A DNA stretch of 64,000 nt from the NCBI GenBank assembly GCA_940337035.1, contig CALNHX010003533.1, positions 83,625 through 147,624 of the forward strand, written 5' to 3'. The stretch is from Agriotes lineatus (Eukaryota; Arthropoda; Insecta; Coleoptera; Elateridae). The position numbers and the translations under genes were made by a program. Each line of letters starts with the position of its first letter. The first letter of the stretch is position 1. Positions 42,771 to 53,310 of the stretch are shown here, one piece after another. A model generated the notes under the pieces. The model did no database searches and was not told the DNA's origin. It saw only the letters and a program-made list of their open reading frames with translations.

Positions 42771-42919
42771 GTTCGTCCAACCTGACTGAGATTGGACCAC
42801 AATCTCTTAGTTTCTAACAAATTGTACTATAAACTACAAAATTCAAAACAATACAAAGTTGGATTACAATACAAGACTAAACCTAAGAATACAAGTGATA
42901 CAAACAACTAACTTACACA

Positions 42920-45900
42920 CTAAGACCAAGACCTCATATTTGATGACTCGATCGTACCTACATATGGGATTTGTGTGACTTGATGCCCTTCTAAATCTTT
43001 CACAATATAACGGTCATTGGGCAAAACAGTATCCACTCTGTAAGGACCTTTAAATTTGGGCAACAGTTTCTTATTTACCCCGGGTGTAGCAACATTATTT
43101 GTTATCATTACTAAATCGCCTACACTGTAAATATGTGGTTTTTTATGAACCTTATTAAATGCTTCCTCATTATATCTTTGATTTTTAATAATATTTTGAG
43201 CAGCTTGCTCCCTTACTTCTAACAAATCTAAAGGATCTTGAGGTAGCTGTATCTCCAAAAATTTCTTTACTTCATCGTGTACCTTTCCCTGCTGGTAAAT
43301 ACCGAATAAGAGTTTGCTGGGCGCTTCACCTGTTGACCTACATACTGAATTATTAAGAGCGAATTCTACATCGCTTAAAACCTTGTTCCATTCGTTCGCG
43401 GAATCTGAAAGTTTAGCCAACATTGGCGTAAGTGATCGGTTAATTCTCTCCACTTGGCCATTGGCCCTAGGTACCCCGGTAGCAACCAGTACGTGCTTAA
43501 TGCTTGTAGATTTCAAAAATTCGCTAAATGAAGCTGAGATAAATGCTGAACCTCTATCAGAAACTAGCCTATTTGGTCTGCTATAAACAGCAAAATAACT
43601 TTTTAAGTGCTTGATGACTTCTTTGGTGTTCGTCGTCCGACATGCGTACAACTTCACATATTTCGTAAAACCATCAACAACTAAGAAGACATATTTATCT
43701 TGGTTTCTGCACTTTTCTAAGGGGCCGTAATGATCTATATGCACTGTGTCAAAAGGGGTATTGCCTTTAGGAATACTATGTAAAATTCCTTCTACTTTGC
43801 CAGAATTAGGCGAATAGGTAATGCACTTAAGGCAATGTGAAATGTAATCTTTCACTGTGGCTCTTAAATTCGGAAACCAATAAGTTCTCAAAATAATTTC
43901 GCTAGTTTTATCTACTCCTACATGTGCCATCTCATCATGAGCTGTTCTAATGACATTGGGAATCATAACTTTTGGAGTATAAAATAATAATTTGTTTTTA
44001 TTAACTTTTCTATACACTAAACCATTTCGTAATTCAAAAAGGGGGAGAGGCCCTAACTCTAATTTTTCCTTAATCACTATGATTTCTGGATCTACTTGTT
44101 GTTTCAGTGCTAATACTTGTTCAAACGTATTTTCTTCTAAAACTAATATATTTTGACAGCGACTGAGCGCATCAACATGCCGCATCCTGTTGTTCGGCCT
44201 ATGCTCTATAATGTAATTATAGTTTTCTAAAAATAATGCCCACCGCATAATCCGAGGATTAACATCTTTTTTGTTTAAAGTCAGACGGAAACTATCACAA
44301 TCTGTGACTATTTTAAATTTAACACCGTATAGGTAGACATGAAACCTCTTTATTGCGTATATGATTGACAAACACTCCAACTCGTAGCTATGATATCTAG
44401 TTTCTTGATCGGTAGATCGTTTGCTAAAATAAAATATGGGATGAAACTTCCCGTCACTCTGTTTTTGCATCAAAATGGAGCCATACCCTACTTTGCATGC
44501 ATCACAATGTAACTCCGTATCCGCATTTGGTGAATATAAACTTAGCACTGGTTTTGCGGTCAATACAGATTTCAATTGATCAAAAACACGTAATTCATTC
44601 AGACCAAATTTGAACTCGACATTCCTCCTAATCAAATTATACAATGGCCCTGCCCTAATGCTATAATCTTTTACAAATTTCCTGAAATACGAAACTAGGC
44701 CCAAGAAGCTATGCAGCTCCTTCGCATTCTTTGGGGTTGGGAATTCTGTTACTGCTTTGATATTCCCCGGATTTGGACTAATCCCATTCTCATTCACACG
44801 GTATCCTAAGTAGTCTATCTCTTTTTTCAAAAATGAACATTTTTCCAATCGCAGCTGCAACAAATTATCTACTAATAGCCTAAATACAACTTCAAGGATT
44901 TTAATGTTTTCTTTAACGGTTTCTGTCGCAATCAACAAATCATCCATATAAATTAGGATCTGCTTACTTTCTAATAAAGGTTTGAAGATTAAAGATACAT
45001 AACGGGCAAAAACACTGGGTGAATTACAGTACCCAAATGGCATCCGTGTAAATTCAAATTGCCCCGCTGGAGTGACAAATGATAAGTATTTAGTGGAATT
45101 ACTTTCTACTTGGACATGGTAAAATGCATCCCTTAAATCCAACCTGGAAAAGTATTTTTTTCCTTTTAAACTGTCCAATTGGTCATCAATGAGGGGTATA
45201 GGAAAATTCTCACGTAATACCAACTTATTTAGAGGTCTAAAATCAACACACATTCTAGTATCCCCATTTCGTTTTTTGACTAAGACTATTTGCGAACAAT
45301 ATTCAGAGTTACTTCTAACTATTATTCCTTGCTGTAGCAAGTTGCTTACAATTTTGTCAACCTCCTCCTTCTCAAAAAATGAAAGTCGCCTGGGCCGATA
45401 ATAAAATGGCATATGATTGTTTTTCATAACTATTTTCATTTGATATTCGACAGCAGGCTTGTCGTTCCTAATAGGTTCGACGTAACACTGATTAAACGTA
45501 TTCTGTAACATAAGTTTTTCAGAAGCTGCTATGCTGGCCTCCACATCTAATTGACTTGTGGTATTGCTTTGCACATCATCGATTAATAACAACTCATTTT
45601 CTTGAAAGTCAGAATCAACTTTAACATTTGCTTTCTCAATAATTACTTGGCCTGAAAAAGTTATCTTAATTTCAGGATAAGATATAAAATCTCTACCTAA
45701 AAGACAATCATAATTCATTGTGCCAGATGCAACGACATGCAAATTGATTGGTACACTACAGTCATTAATCCTAACAATGTCTTTGACTAAACCTAATATA
45801 ACTAACGGTGAACTATTTATTCCAGAATAGCTATCCGCATTTACACAAGGTTCCATAAATTGCTTGGGTATATAACCTACATTAATCAACGATATTGGGC

Positions 45901-47095
45901 TACCTGTATCGATAACCGCTTTTAAAGGATATTTATACTTATCCACACGTGCTGTTACTGTATAAGCTGGCGTCGGTGCTGATCGGCTCACGGGCTCCGA
46001 TACCTCAGACACTTTCAATTCCCCAGTGACCAGAAGCGTACTTGTAGAGTCCGGCTGTGGAGCAGGATCTGGACGGCGTAGCTTGGGACAATCCCTTCGC
46101 TGATGTCGACTGTCCCCACATTCGTAACATGACCCCCTTACACGCTTTGGCCTTGGACATTCTGCGTATTTGTGGTCGGTACCGTTGCAGTTGTAGCACC
46201 TAAAAATAACACTCGCGGTTGGTTGCACACGCACAGTAGCTGCATTTCGAACAGCTGATGTACTGGGACTCTGTTTCACTGCCATCTGCACTCCTCGGTC
46301 AGCATTCGTTACGTTGGTCATCACCTGTTGTAGGTCTGTCAATGACTCGAAACCCTTCATTCTTGCCTGGCTCTGTAAGACTGGATTGTCTAGCCCATCT
46401 ATCACGTACTCGATGATATCCTCTTCGTCTAACCTTAACTGATTGGCCAGGATTACCTTATTACTGAAGTATGAGGAAAACTTCTCGTTCTTCTTCCATC
46501 GACGTGACTCGAACTTCTTCATAAGACCGATTCGGCTTGGCCTGCTCGCAAACATACTTCTTAGTTCCGCTTTCAGCTTCGAAAACGGTAGGGTTATGTA
46601 TTCCACCTTCGAATGGTACCATGCTAAGGCTGCATCGGTTAATTTTGTCACTAGAATAAGTTGCATCACTTTCTCAGAAACATTGTAGCTGGTTTGCACC
46701 GCTTCCACTCGTAAAAGCCACTTTTTTACATCTTCGCTGTCTGCACCGGCAAAGTTGGGCAACAAAGCGGAAATTTCCCTATTGGAATACTGCTGCTGTG
46801 GCGCATTGGTTCGGCTGATTTGAATCGCTCTAACTGCCGCCTCAACTATTTCCTCAATAGTTGCTGTTGATGGCCCTGTCTCCTCAACTATTTCCTCCGT
46901 TTGGTCTGCCACTACTGCATCCTCACACACTCCATCCTTTAGTTCCTTTTCCATTTTTGGGAAAACGTCGGAAAACGTGGTTAACCTCAAAATCTCACGA
47001 AAACGCGGTTGCCTTGAACTCTTTTGTCTTTTATACGTTGCTTTACCCCACACCTGATCTGCAGGTCTGCTGAGCTTTTCTTCATAAGTAAACAC
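42920..47095 (-). CDS. gag-pol: Gag-Pol polyprotein, gypsy element 2
   Basis: Single 1391-codon frame. The first Met (47095) lies within the 5' LTR; MEKELKDGVCEDAVV at about residue 48 (46953) is a likelier start. Order: Gag (about 110-280), zinc knuckles (CYNCNGTDHKYAEC at about 300, CYECGDSRHQRRDC at about 322), protease (AVIDTGSPISL at about 393, LGRDF), RT (LDLRDAFYHV, and ILIYMDDLLIA at about 713), RNase H (HCDACKVGYGSIL at about 862), integrase (HDEMAHVG and CLKC zinc finger at about 1055-1090; Asp in HIDHYGPL; Asp in SDRGSAF; Glu in GQVERINRS) and GPY/F motif (KFKGPYRV). All catalytic residues are present. Similar in order and length to the protein at 23764-28035 but clearly a different family. 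Confidence 0.95.
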   Translation of the reverse strand: MFTYEEKLSRPADQVWGKATYKRQKSSRQPRFREILRLTTFSDVFPKMEKELKDGVCEDAVVADQTEEIVEETGPSTATIEEIVEAAVRAIQISRTNAPQQQYSNREISALLPNFAGADSEDVKKWLLRVEAVQTSYNVSEKVMQLILVTKLTDAALAWYHSKVEYITLPFSKLKAELRSMFASRPSRIGLMKKFESRRWKKNEKFSSYFSNKVILANQLRLDEEDIIEYVIDGLDNPVLQSQARMKGFESLTDLQQVMTNVTNADRGVQMAVKQSPSTSAVRNAATVRVQPTASVIFRCYNCNGTDHKYAECPRPKRVRGSCYECGDSRHQRRDCPKLRRPDPAPQPDSTSTLLVTGELKVSEVSEPVSRSAPTPAYTVTARVDKYKYPLKAVIDTGSPISLINVGYIPKQFMEPCVNADSYSGINSSPLVILGLVKDIVRINDCSVPINLHVVASGTMNYDCLLGRDFISYPEIKITFSGQVIIEKANVKVDSDFQENELLLIDDVQSNTTSQLDVEASIAASEKLMLQNTFNQCYVEPIRNDKPAVEYQMKIVMKNNHMPFYYRPRRLSFFEKEEVDKIVSNLLQQGIIVRSNSEYCSQIVLVKKRNGDTRMCVDFRPLNKLVLRENFPIPLIDDQLDSLKGKKYFSRLDLRDAFYHVQVESNSTKYLSFVTPAGQFEFTRMPFGYCNSPSVFARYVSLIFKPLLESKQILIYMDDLLIATETVKENIKILEVVFRLLVDNLLQLRLEKCSFLKKEIDYLGYRVNENGISPNPGNIKAVTEFPTPKNAKELHSFLGLVSYFRKFVKDYSIRAGPLYNLIRRNVEFKFGLNELRVFDQLKSVLTAKPVLSLYSPNADTELHCDACKVGYGSILMQKQSDGKFHPIFYFSKRSTDQETRYHSYELECLSIIYAIKRFHVYLYGVKFKIVTDCDSFRLTLNKKDVNPRIMRWALFLENYNYIIEHRPNNRMRHVDALSRCQNILVLEENTFEQVLALKQQVDPEIIVIKEKLELGPLPLFELRNGLVYRKVNKNKLLFYTPKVMIPNVIRTAHDEMAHVGVDKTSEIILRTYWFPNLRATVKDYISHCLKCITYSPNSGKVEGILHSIPKGNTPFDTVHIDHYGPLEKCRNQDKYVFLVVDGFTKYVKLYACRTTNTKEVIKHLKSYFAVYSRPNRLVSDRGSAFISASFSEFLKSTSIKHVLVATGVPRANGQVERINRSLTPMLAKLSDSANEWNKVLSDVEFALNNSVCRSTGEAPSKLLFGIYQQGKVHDEVKKFLEIQLPQDPLDLLEVREQAAQNIIKNQRYNEEAFNKVHKKPHIYSVGDLVMITNNVATPGVNKKLLPKFKGPYRVDTVLPNDRYIVKDLEGHQVTQIPYVGTIESSNMRSWS

Positions 47096-47318
47096 GTAAA
47101 CGATTGTTTAAATTATTTATTCACACATAAGAACATAACCTTAAATATGTACCGTAACATAAGAACTTTTAAAACAGACAGACAGTTTTGCGCGCGACAC
47201 TTTTAACACAGTCTATAAACTTTATAGACTGTGCTTTTAACTTCTTCCGCTACTCCAGCGCCATCAAACGGTTAACATACACATTATAACCCGCGTAAAT
47301 TTGAATTCTATGCCTACA
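47060..47318 (-). repeat. 5' LTR (gypsy element 2), with insertion
   Basis: 259 bp; the same ends as 42544-42770 but with a 26 bp palindrome at 47208-47233. Confidence 0.92.
47208..47233. repeat. 26 bp palindrome with 8 bp duplication
   Basis: acagtctataaac followed by tttatagactgtg, forming 12-13 bp perfect arms with no real loop, sits between two copies of CTTTTAAC (47200-47207, 47234-47241). The other LTR has a single CTTTTAAC at this place. Confidence 0.85.
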
Positions 47319-47322
47319 ATAC

Positions 47323-49097
47323 TTTGAAAATGTACATCTTGGTCTACCTACTTAATGATTAAGTGTGAGCCTGTGTTGAGTAATAACACAACCATCAATA
47401 AACGTACAACTGTCGCTGTACCTACAACAGATTTTTGAACACACTGTACCTAGATATATACTTGGATATTCGCCTCACTTGGAGGTATCATATTAGCAAA
47501 AAGCTAAACGATGGTTACATTAGATTAGTGCTTGTATTCACTGATCATCAAAAAAACGTCACTACAGGCAAAATGTGTCACCCTACTCTATAAATCGTTG
47601 ATATAGTCTGTTCACTACACATAAAATCACAAAGTGGCCTTTGATTTCTAAAATTTCATGAGTGTACCTGCAAAATGCATCTTTTGTCTAGGAATGTACT
47701 TACAAAAAGTTACTAAAACAAATAGGTTAAGAGTGAATATTGAATTAGTATCTGTCATAACTACTTTTAAGGATGTTAAACAAATACTGTGTAGGATACT
47801 AGTGATTTAGAATTTATTAATAGGTATTGTTATTACATTTTATAAAAGTTCAGGCAAGAATTTCCAGTATAATATGTACTTACACTGAAATAATGAGATT
47901 TATTGTCATTTTCAAATTCAACGTCGCCTTTATGCAGGTGTGAAAACCTTTGCAAAACAAAATACAGAATCCCTAGCACAATTTTACGTTTATGCCAACT
48001 TAAAAAAATTTAAATGTCTGTGTTTACTGAATTGCCTATACGTCCAGTATTAATTATTGTTTTGTGCGTCCAGTAATCTTACACGGGTCTAAAATTTGGG
48101 TAAACTCAAGCACTACAAAATAAAATACTCAGGATAGCAGTGAATGCCCCTGGTACGTTACCAACAATCAACTTCAAGAACAAATTAAGAAATTAACAAA
48201 AAATTTCCATTTGAACTTAACAATTGTGCAGGTGCAATATTCTACGAGTTAGGGTGAAGACAAACACATACGCGATTAAAATGTAAATTACCACAAGACT
48301 TTTATCTAACTGTAAATGAAAGTGATAATGACTAATAGTGATCAATCGAACACGTGACGATAGCTAAATAATAACTGACAATTTAGAATAGATGTTACTT
48401 ACCTCCCTGCACTCTATAATTGTAGTTATTTTGTTTTATTTGTCCAACACTGCCATGAATAACAATTATTTTGTTGAACTGGTATAAATTCTAAATAAAA
48501 AAAAAAATTTTAGAAATTCTCAATTGTGAGCATCAAAATTGAATAACCCTGTATAAGATAAAAGTAGTGGATGTTTCACTCTTGTACTGCACCGAATTAG
48601 AAGGGCGGGTATTTTATTTCAACGAATAATTGAAGTAGCAAATACATAAGTAGCAATAAATTACAAGTCTTGCTTATTTCTGCATTTTTTTTTGAGCAGG
48701 CAAGTTTCAGTTAGTCTCAATTCTGCTGACAAGGGCTGGCCCGAAATTTATTATTCCTTAATCATTGTCTGATGACCAGGACTGGTACTTTATGACAAAA
48801 TACCTTTACCAGGTAGTCATTTATTAAAATGATATTCAACAATGGGTGAATTTTAAACTATTGCTTGCCAGTTTGTTACGGGGTTCTTTTCAAATGTGCC
48901 GGTCATCTAGAATCTCAAATACCGAGTGTTAAAAAAAACTTATTTGCAGCATGCCACGATGAAATTGAAGTTTGCTGTAACTTGATACATACCTACCCAC
49001 TGTAGCAAATGAACTACCATCAGTCAGCGAGAACTAAAATACATCTTGATCTTGAACTATTTTCTTAAAAATATACAAAACACTTAATGGTTAATAC
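47323..49097. other. AT-rich noncoding
   Basis: About 1.8 kb without supported gene, repeat or RNA signal. Confidence 0.55.
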
Positions 49098-50691
49098 CGT
49101 GTGTTCAAAAAGAAATTACATAACGGTTGGCCTTGGAAAAATAATGTCAACAGCAAGCTTTAGAATTTGCAAGTCACGATTTCAGTTTATAATTTTTAGG
49201 TTAGGTTTTCCGCTGACATGTAATTAAATTCCTTAAATCATTTATATTCTGATTAGTACCAAATTCAATGAGTTAACTGTGGTTGTGCAAGCCGATTAAG
49301 TACCCATTGGGTAATATTTAGACACAGCCTTTCTTAGCGCAAGCGTTAGTTGTGTCCAGTCGTGTTCATGGAGGTTAAGTTGTATTGTAAATAAACCAAT
49401 TTTTGAAGAAATGAGCTCTTTTATTTCAATTTAGACGATAATAGTAACAACTAAATTACCACACTGTTAACAAATCATAACAAGTAATCATTAAAATTGG
49501 AAATTTCTGGTGATCTATGTGGAAATTCTGGATTCGAATGTTAACTAATTATTCGATCGTCAAAAATTTCGCGAAGGTAATTAATGGTCTCTTCAGCGGT
49601 GTGGGCAGCCATGCCATTCTGTGGGAAGTAGCCTTGCTGGAGCTCATCCTCATGAAGCTGATTAATAAGAGCATTAATTTTTTCAGGATTTTTTTTGAGT
49701 GCGTTCCAAGGTCGTACATTGTTGAAGTGCACGAAAAATAATTGCCAGATATGAATTAATGCTCGAATGCAGATTCGGTAAGAAAATCGTAACGACACAA
49801 ACTCTAAAAAGAAGTAATGTCTACCTAAAAAACATTTCCAAGAAATTTTGTTGTTGTCTTGGTTACGGCTCGTCAACTAATTTTGCTATTGGTTATTAAT
49901 CAGTGCGTACAATTTTCATTTATAACAGTTTTGTGGAAAAATATGGGTCCGATAATATATCTTCGAGACACAGCAAGCCAAATACTAACTTTTAACGAGT
50001 GAAAGGCCTCATCAGTAAGAAAGTTTTCTCAAACGCATCATCGTTATTTTCTAAATTATTGATAAACCAGTTACAGAATTCCAATCTAACCGGAGGATCG
50101 TTTGGCAGCAGTTCCTCATACACTTGCAACCGGTAAGGAAAATAATGCAAATTGCTTCTTAATATCCTATTAGATGTATATGAAACATTTAAAAGCTGTC
50201 CTAAATAGTGAACAGATACGTGTGGTTGTTCTTGCACAATTTGACTCGTATTATTAATTACTTCTTCAATGCGTATTTTTGGTCGACCACTGCCTTGCTT
50301 CCGGTTTACACTTCCAGTTTCGCAGAAGTTCTGGACCATTCTTGACAAAGCATCACTAAATACCTTATATTGTATAGCTGCCAAGGGGAAACTCTTCATT
50401 GAATTCCCTAAAGGTGTCTTCAATAGGATAAATCCAATTTTCATTGACTTTTCTTCCATTCCGCAAGCAACTTTCCAGTAAAAATACTCGTGGAAATGCT
50501 ATCTTATTTCCCTTTTCTCTTGATACAAGTAAACTTAATGCAGTGTAAACTTTTGCCCGTCACAGTGACAGATGTTTTCATAAACAAAATGCAATCTGAC
50601 ATTCACCTACAGACTTAAGTTAAAACATGACTAGATTTTCTATCTTTCTTTCCAAGGCCTATCCTAAATGAGTTTTTTTTTGGAACACACG
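49098..50691 (-). mobile_element. Mariner-type element, decayed
   Basis: Ends cgtgtgttcaaaaa (49098) and the complement of tttttggaacacacg (to 50691) are inverted, with similarity extending about 45 bp and including ggccttggaaa on both sides. The flanking TA is not clean. A minus-strand transposase lies inside. Confidence 0.7.
49550..50459 (-). pseudogene. DUF4817/DDE_3-type mariner transposase
   Basis: 50459-49992: helix-turn-helix half with MVQNFCETGSVNRKQGSGRP, HVSVHYLGQLLNVSYTSNRI, YFPYRLQVYEELLPNDPPVR and LEFCNWFINN. A frame change leads to LTDEAFHSLKVSIWLAVSRR and IIGPIFFHKTV (first Asp in TDEAF). After another break, 49700-49550 gives ELQQGYFPQNGMAAHTAEET and NYLREIFDDRIIS, where the second catalytic Asp (QQDG in relatives) is replaced. 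The C-terminus is missing. Non-functional. Confidence 0.8.
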
Positions 50692-51322
50692 AAACTAACA
50701 AGGGAAAACAAATGCAAGTATAATTTTAGGTCATTTCTGTGATTGCTTCATATGCACACGACGTTAGGGAAAAGAAATCTGGGACAAATTTGTACTTGCA
50801 AGTAGATATGAACCTTTTTCGTGTGAAGTGCAACAATTAGAAAGTAATGGATATGACTAAACAAAACTACTGCTGTACTCTTTCTAGGAGCATAGGACTT
50901 TTAAAAACGCTTCTATAAAAATAAAGCGTTTTGATTAATTGAGCCGATGTTCGGTATGACTCTAAACTGATAAGTCATCTTTTGAGGTTATGTGGGTTAT
51001 TACCGGTGTACTACTAGTGAATGAAACATGGGTGTCAAAAATAGGACACAAATAAACTATTAATGAATGTCTCTTTTGCAAAAAAAAAACCTAATCCATG
51101 AATGAAGATGATGACAAGCTTTAGTTTGGCATATTGCACATTAAGAACAATTATCAAAAATGCTTTATTAAATCAACTTTTTACATTATGATATATAGAT
51201 TCAAAATCTTTATTCTCTACAGATTTTGAAAATAATATATAAAAGAAACGAAATAAATAAAACATAATAATGAAATGGTATTCATAAAAAAAAACAAAAT
51301 ATTCTCCTTATACATTAACTGG
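50692..51322. other. Noncoding; 3' UTR of downstream host gene
   Basis: No coding signal. A minus-strand AATAAA lies at 51214-51209, about 110 nt past the stop of the host exons, a plausible poly(A) signal. Confidence 0.5.
51209..51214 (-). terminator. Candidate poly(A) signal AATAAA
   Basis: Minus-strand AATAAA 110 nt downstream of the stop at 51323 of the partial host gene. Confidence 0.5.
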
Positions 51323-51730
51323 CTACGTTGTTAGCCATAAGTCACTATTAGCATTAACCTTTGTTAGGAAGTCGGTACAATCTGTGCAGTTATCTTTACT
51401 ACCTAGAATTTCTATTAATTGTGGAACAAACGTGGTGGGAATAATATGAAGTACGCTACTTGGATCATAGCGTTGATATCTATAATTAAAACCATAATTA
51501 GAATTTTATTTATACTACAGTAACAGGGAATTACCTTAGTAGTTCCTGGGCTACATCAGGATGTTCACTCAGCGACAAGTCGACGATCACACTGGAGGGA
51601 TCCAGCATCACTGCAATTTTGCGGATTTTTGCTATTGCAGCTTTCTTGACAGTAAATTGCATTATTTCGTCTATAATAACATACGAATTATTATGAAACC
51701 AAATAACATGAAGAGGTTTCTTGTTCCAAT
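51323..51730 (-). CDS. Last two exons of an unrecognised host gene
   Basis: Exon at 51535-51730 (196 nt) has a strong acceptor (TTGCTTTTGCAG) and donor (AAG|GTAATT); the next, 51323-51479, follows TAATTATAG. They join in phase to WNKKPLHVIWFHNNSYVIID, EIMQFTVKKAAIAKIRKIAV, MLDPSSVIVDLSLSEHPDVA, QELLRYQRYDPSSVLHIIPT and, after about 30 more residues including CTDCTDF, a stop at 51325-51323. The intron is 55 nt, like those of Atg5. Helical, leucine-rich content suggests the C-terminus of a larger alpha-helical scaffold protein; I could not name it. Upstream exons were not found within the window, although they would lie at higher coordinates; the intervening repeats may occupy a long intron. 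Confidence 0.7.
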
Positions 51731-53234
51731 CTGCAAAAGCAATACAGGTTAATAGCAGGATAGAAAGAACAGGGCAAAAGAGAGTGTAGGAATTTTTACA
51801 TATGCGGGGACAGAAGGAAGAGTAATGGATGAAATGGAAAAAATTCAAACAAAACACAGGAAATAATAAAGACGTGGGGTATGGAAGCTTAGATAAATAT
51901 GTAGGAAAAAAAACCATAAACATCAATGGATAAAAAATGGTAAGACTTTTGCAACCTGAATTAAATTTTAATAGGAAATTCATTCTATAACCACAAAATG
52001 ATACACAGTAGTAATTTGTACAACTAGTTTTGAAAAGTCATACTTTTTTTCATGAATTTGCAGTTTGATAACGAGGGCGAAGCCAGAGTTAATCAAGCAA
52101 ATTAATGAAAAAAAAGGACTTTTAAAACGTGTTGTACACGTAGTTTTCTTGCATAGTGATCTCTTGGTCGAAATTTAGTCGAAAAGGACTTCGGAATTGA
52201 CGACTGTCAAATTGACATTTCAATAAAATAGTTAAAAAAAGTGTACCTTTTTCCCGATTATTGCGTTAAAAAAAAGTGGAACTTTCAATACGATTTTTCG
52301 TTGAAAAAAGACGACTTTCACGATCACTATGCAAAAAAATAACATATAGAGTTGAAAGAAGACCACAAAAATCAATAATATATAATATAACATACACAAT
52401 ATCAGTGTGATATGCTATACAACAGGGCTGCCAACTTCAAGGGGTTCAAGGGCCTCTGTAAAAAATTTGAAGGTTATGAGGGCCGCATCATAAAATGTGT
52501 CGTATGCGACTTTGTGAGTGATTTGTAATAAATATAAAACGTGTATATTTCAATACTAATTTTTATTTATTCAAGAAGCTTAGGTTACATTACGTGTTCT
52601 AAAGGTGATTCTAAACAAAAAAATTCATATTCACTTTAGGTTAATTCCTTTCCGTTCTTGAGACAAAAGGAAAAAATTACATCAATTAATGTAAATTTAC
52701 GTATAGAGATGTGACGTTAAAGGGGTTAAAGCCTCGGGGATTCGATTTCCCAAGAAAGTTCAACAATCAAGCTAAAATCAAATTCTAGTGGTCTTGCTCT
52801 TGCGGAAAATTTGAACTTCTCGGGCTGACAGTACAACACGTCATTTCCCTTGAAGCCTGGTCTGGTAAGGGTTGGAGGTCTACTCCGTTAGACAGTTCAG
52901 TGTGTCAGACCGGAGGGCCCAGGTAGAAAAGGAGAGGACAGGATCAGAACTGGTGGACTCAAGAGGGAATTCAATCCGCGGGCCGCAAAAATATCATGAC
53001 GGGCCGCGGGCCACATGTTGGACAGCCCTGCTATACAAGATGGCAAAATCATAAGAGGCGCAGAATCATTAACAGACCATAGACTACTTTTAACAGATAC
53101 ACTATCTAAAACACCCAATGCAGAAACACAAAGAAAGTATGAGAGAGTTTAACCTACAAGAGTTAACAGAAACCATAAAACCAAGAAAAATATCAGAGAA
53201 CTCTAACAGAAAAATTTAGCACACTGGAAGTAGA
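51731..53234. other. Noncoding; probable intron with repeats
   Basis: No supported exon. The T/C-rich tract before 51731 on the minus strand is intronic in character. Frames at 52872-53118 look random. Confidence 0.45.
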
Positions 53235-53310
53235 ACGAGATAGGTAATTTTCCAGTTGAATACCTCTAGAAATTTCTTTCTTCTTTTTTATTAACTCCAA
53301 TTTTATAGGG
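53235..53310 (+). repeat. Family A repeat fragment, split copy (left)
   Basis: gagataggtaattttccagt through ttaactccaatttta matches the centre of family A and resumes at about 55075, so a 1.76 kb insertion divides it. Confidence 0.55.

Larger units (their letters stand above)
42544..47318 (-). mobile_element. Ty3/gypsy LTR retrotransposon 2, apparently intact
   Basis: 4775 bp on the minus strand with LTRs at 42544-42770 (227 bp) and 47060-47318 (259 bp), TG...CA ends and duplicated ATAC (42540-42543, 47319-47322). PBS-like TCAGGTGTGGGGTAAAG lies just inside the 5' LTR and matches that of gypsy element 1 in outline. GTCAGGTTGGACGAAC abuts the 3' LTR. The LTRs differ by a 26 bp palindromic insertion with its 8 bp duplication, a 2 bp indel and one visible substitution. 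Confidence 0.95.

Noticed and set aside
42451..49365. cagtcgtgttcat at 42452 and 49353 as ends of one transposon
   Set aside because: The copies are in the same orientation, not inverted, and no duplication flanks them.
52872..53118. Possible upstream exon of the host gene at 51.3-51.7 kb
   Set aside because: No splice-site pair gives a phase-compatible exon and composition is not protein-like.
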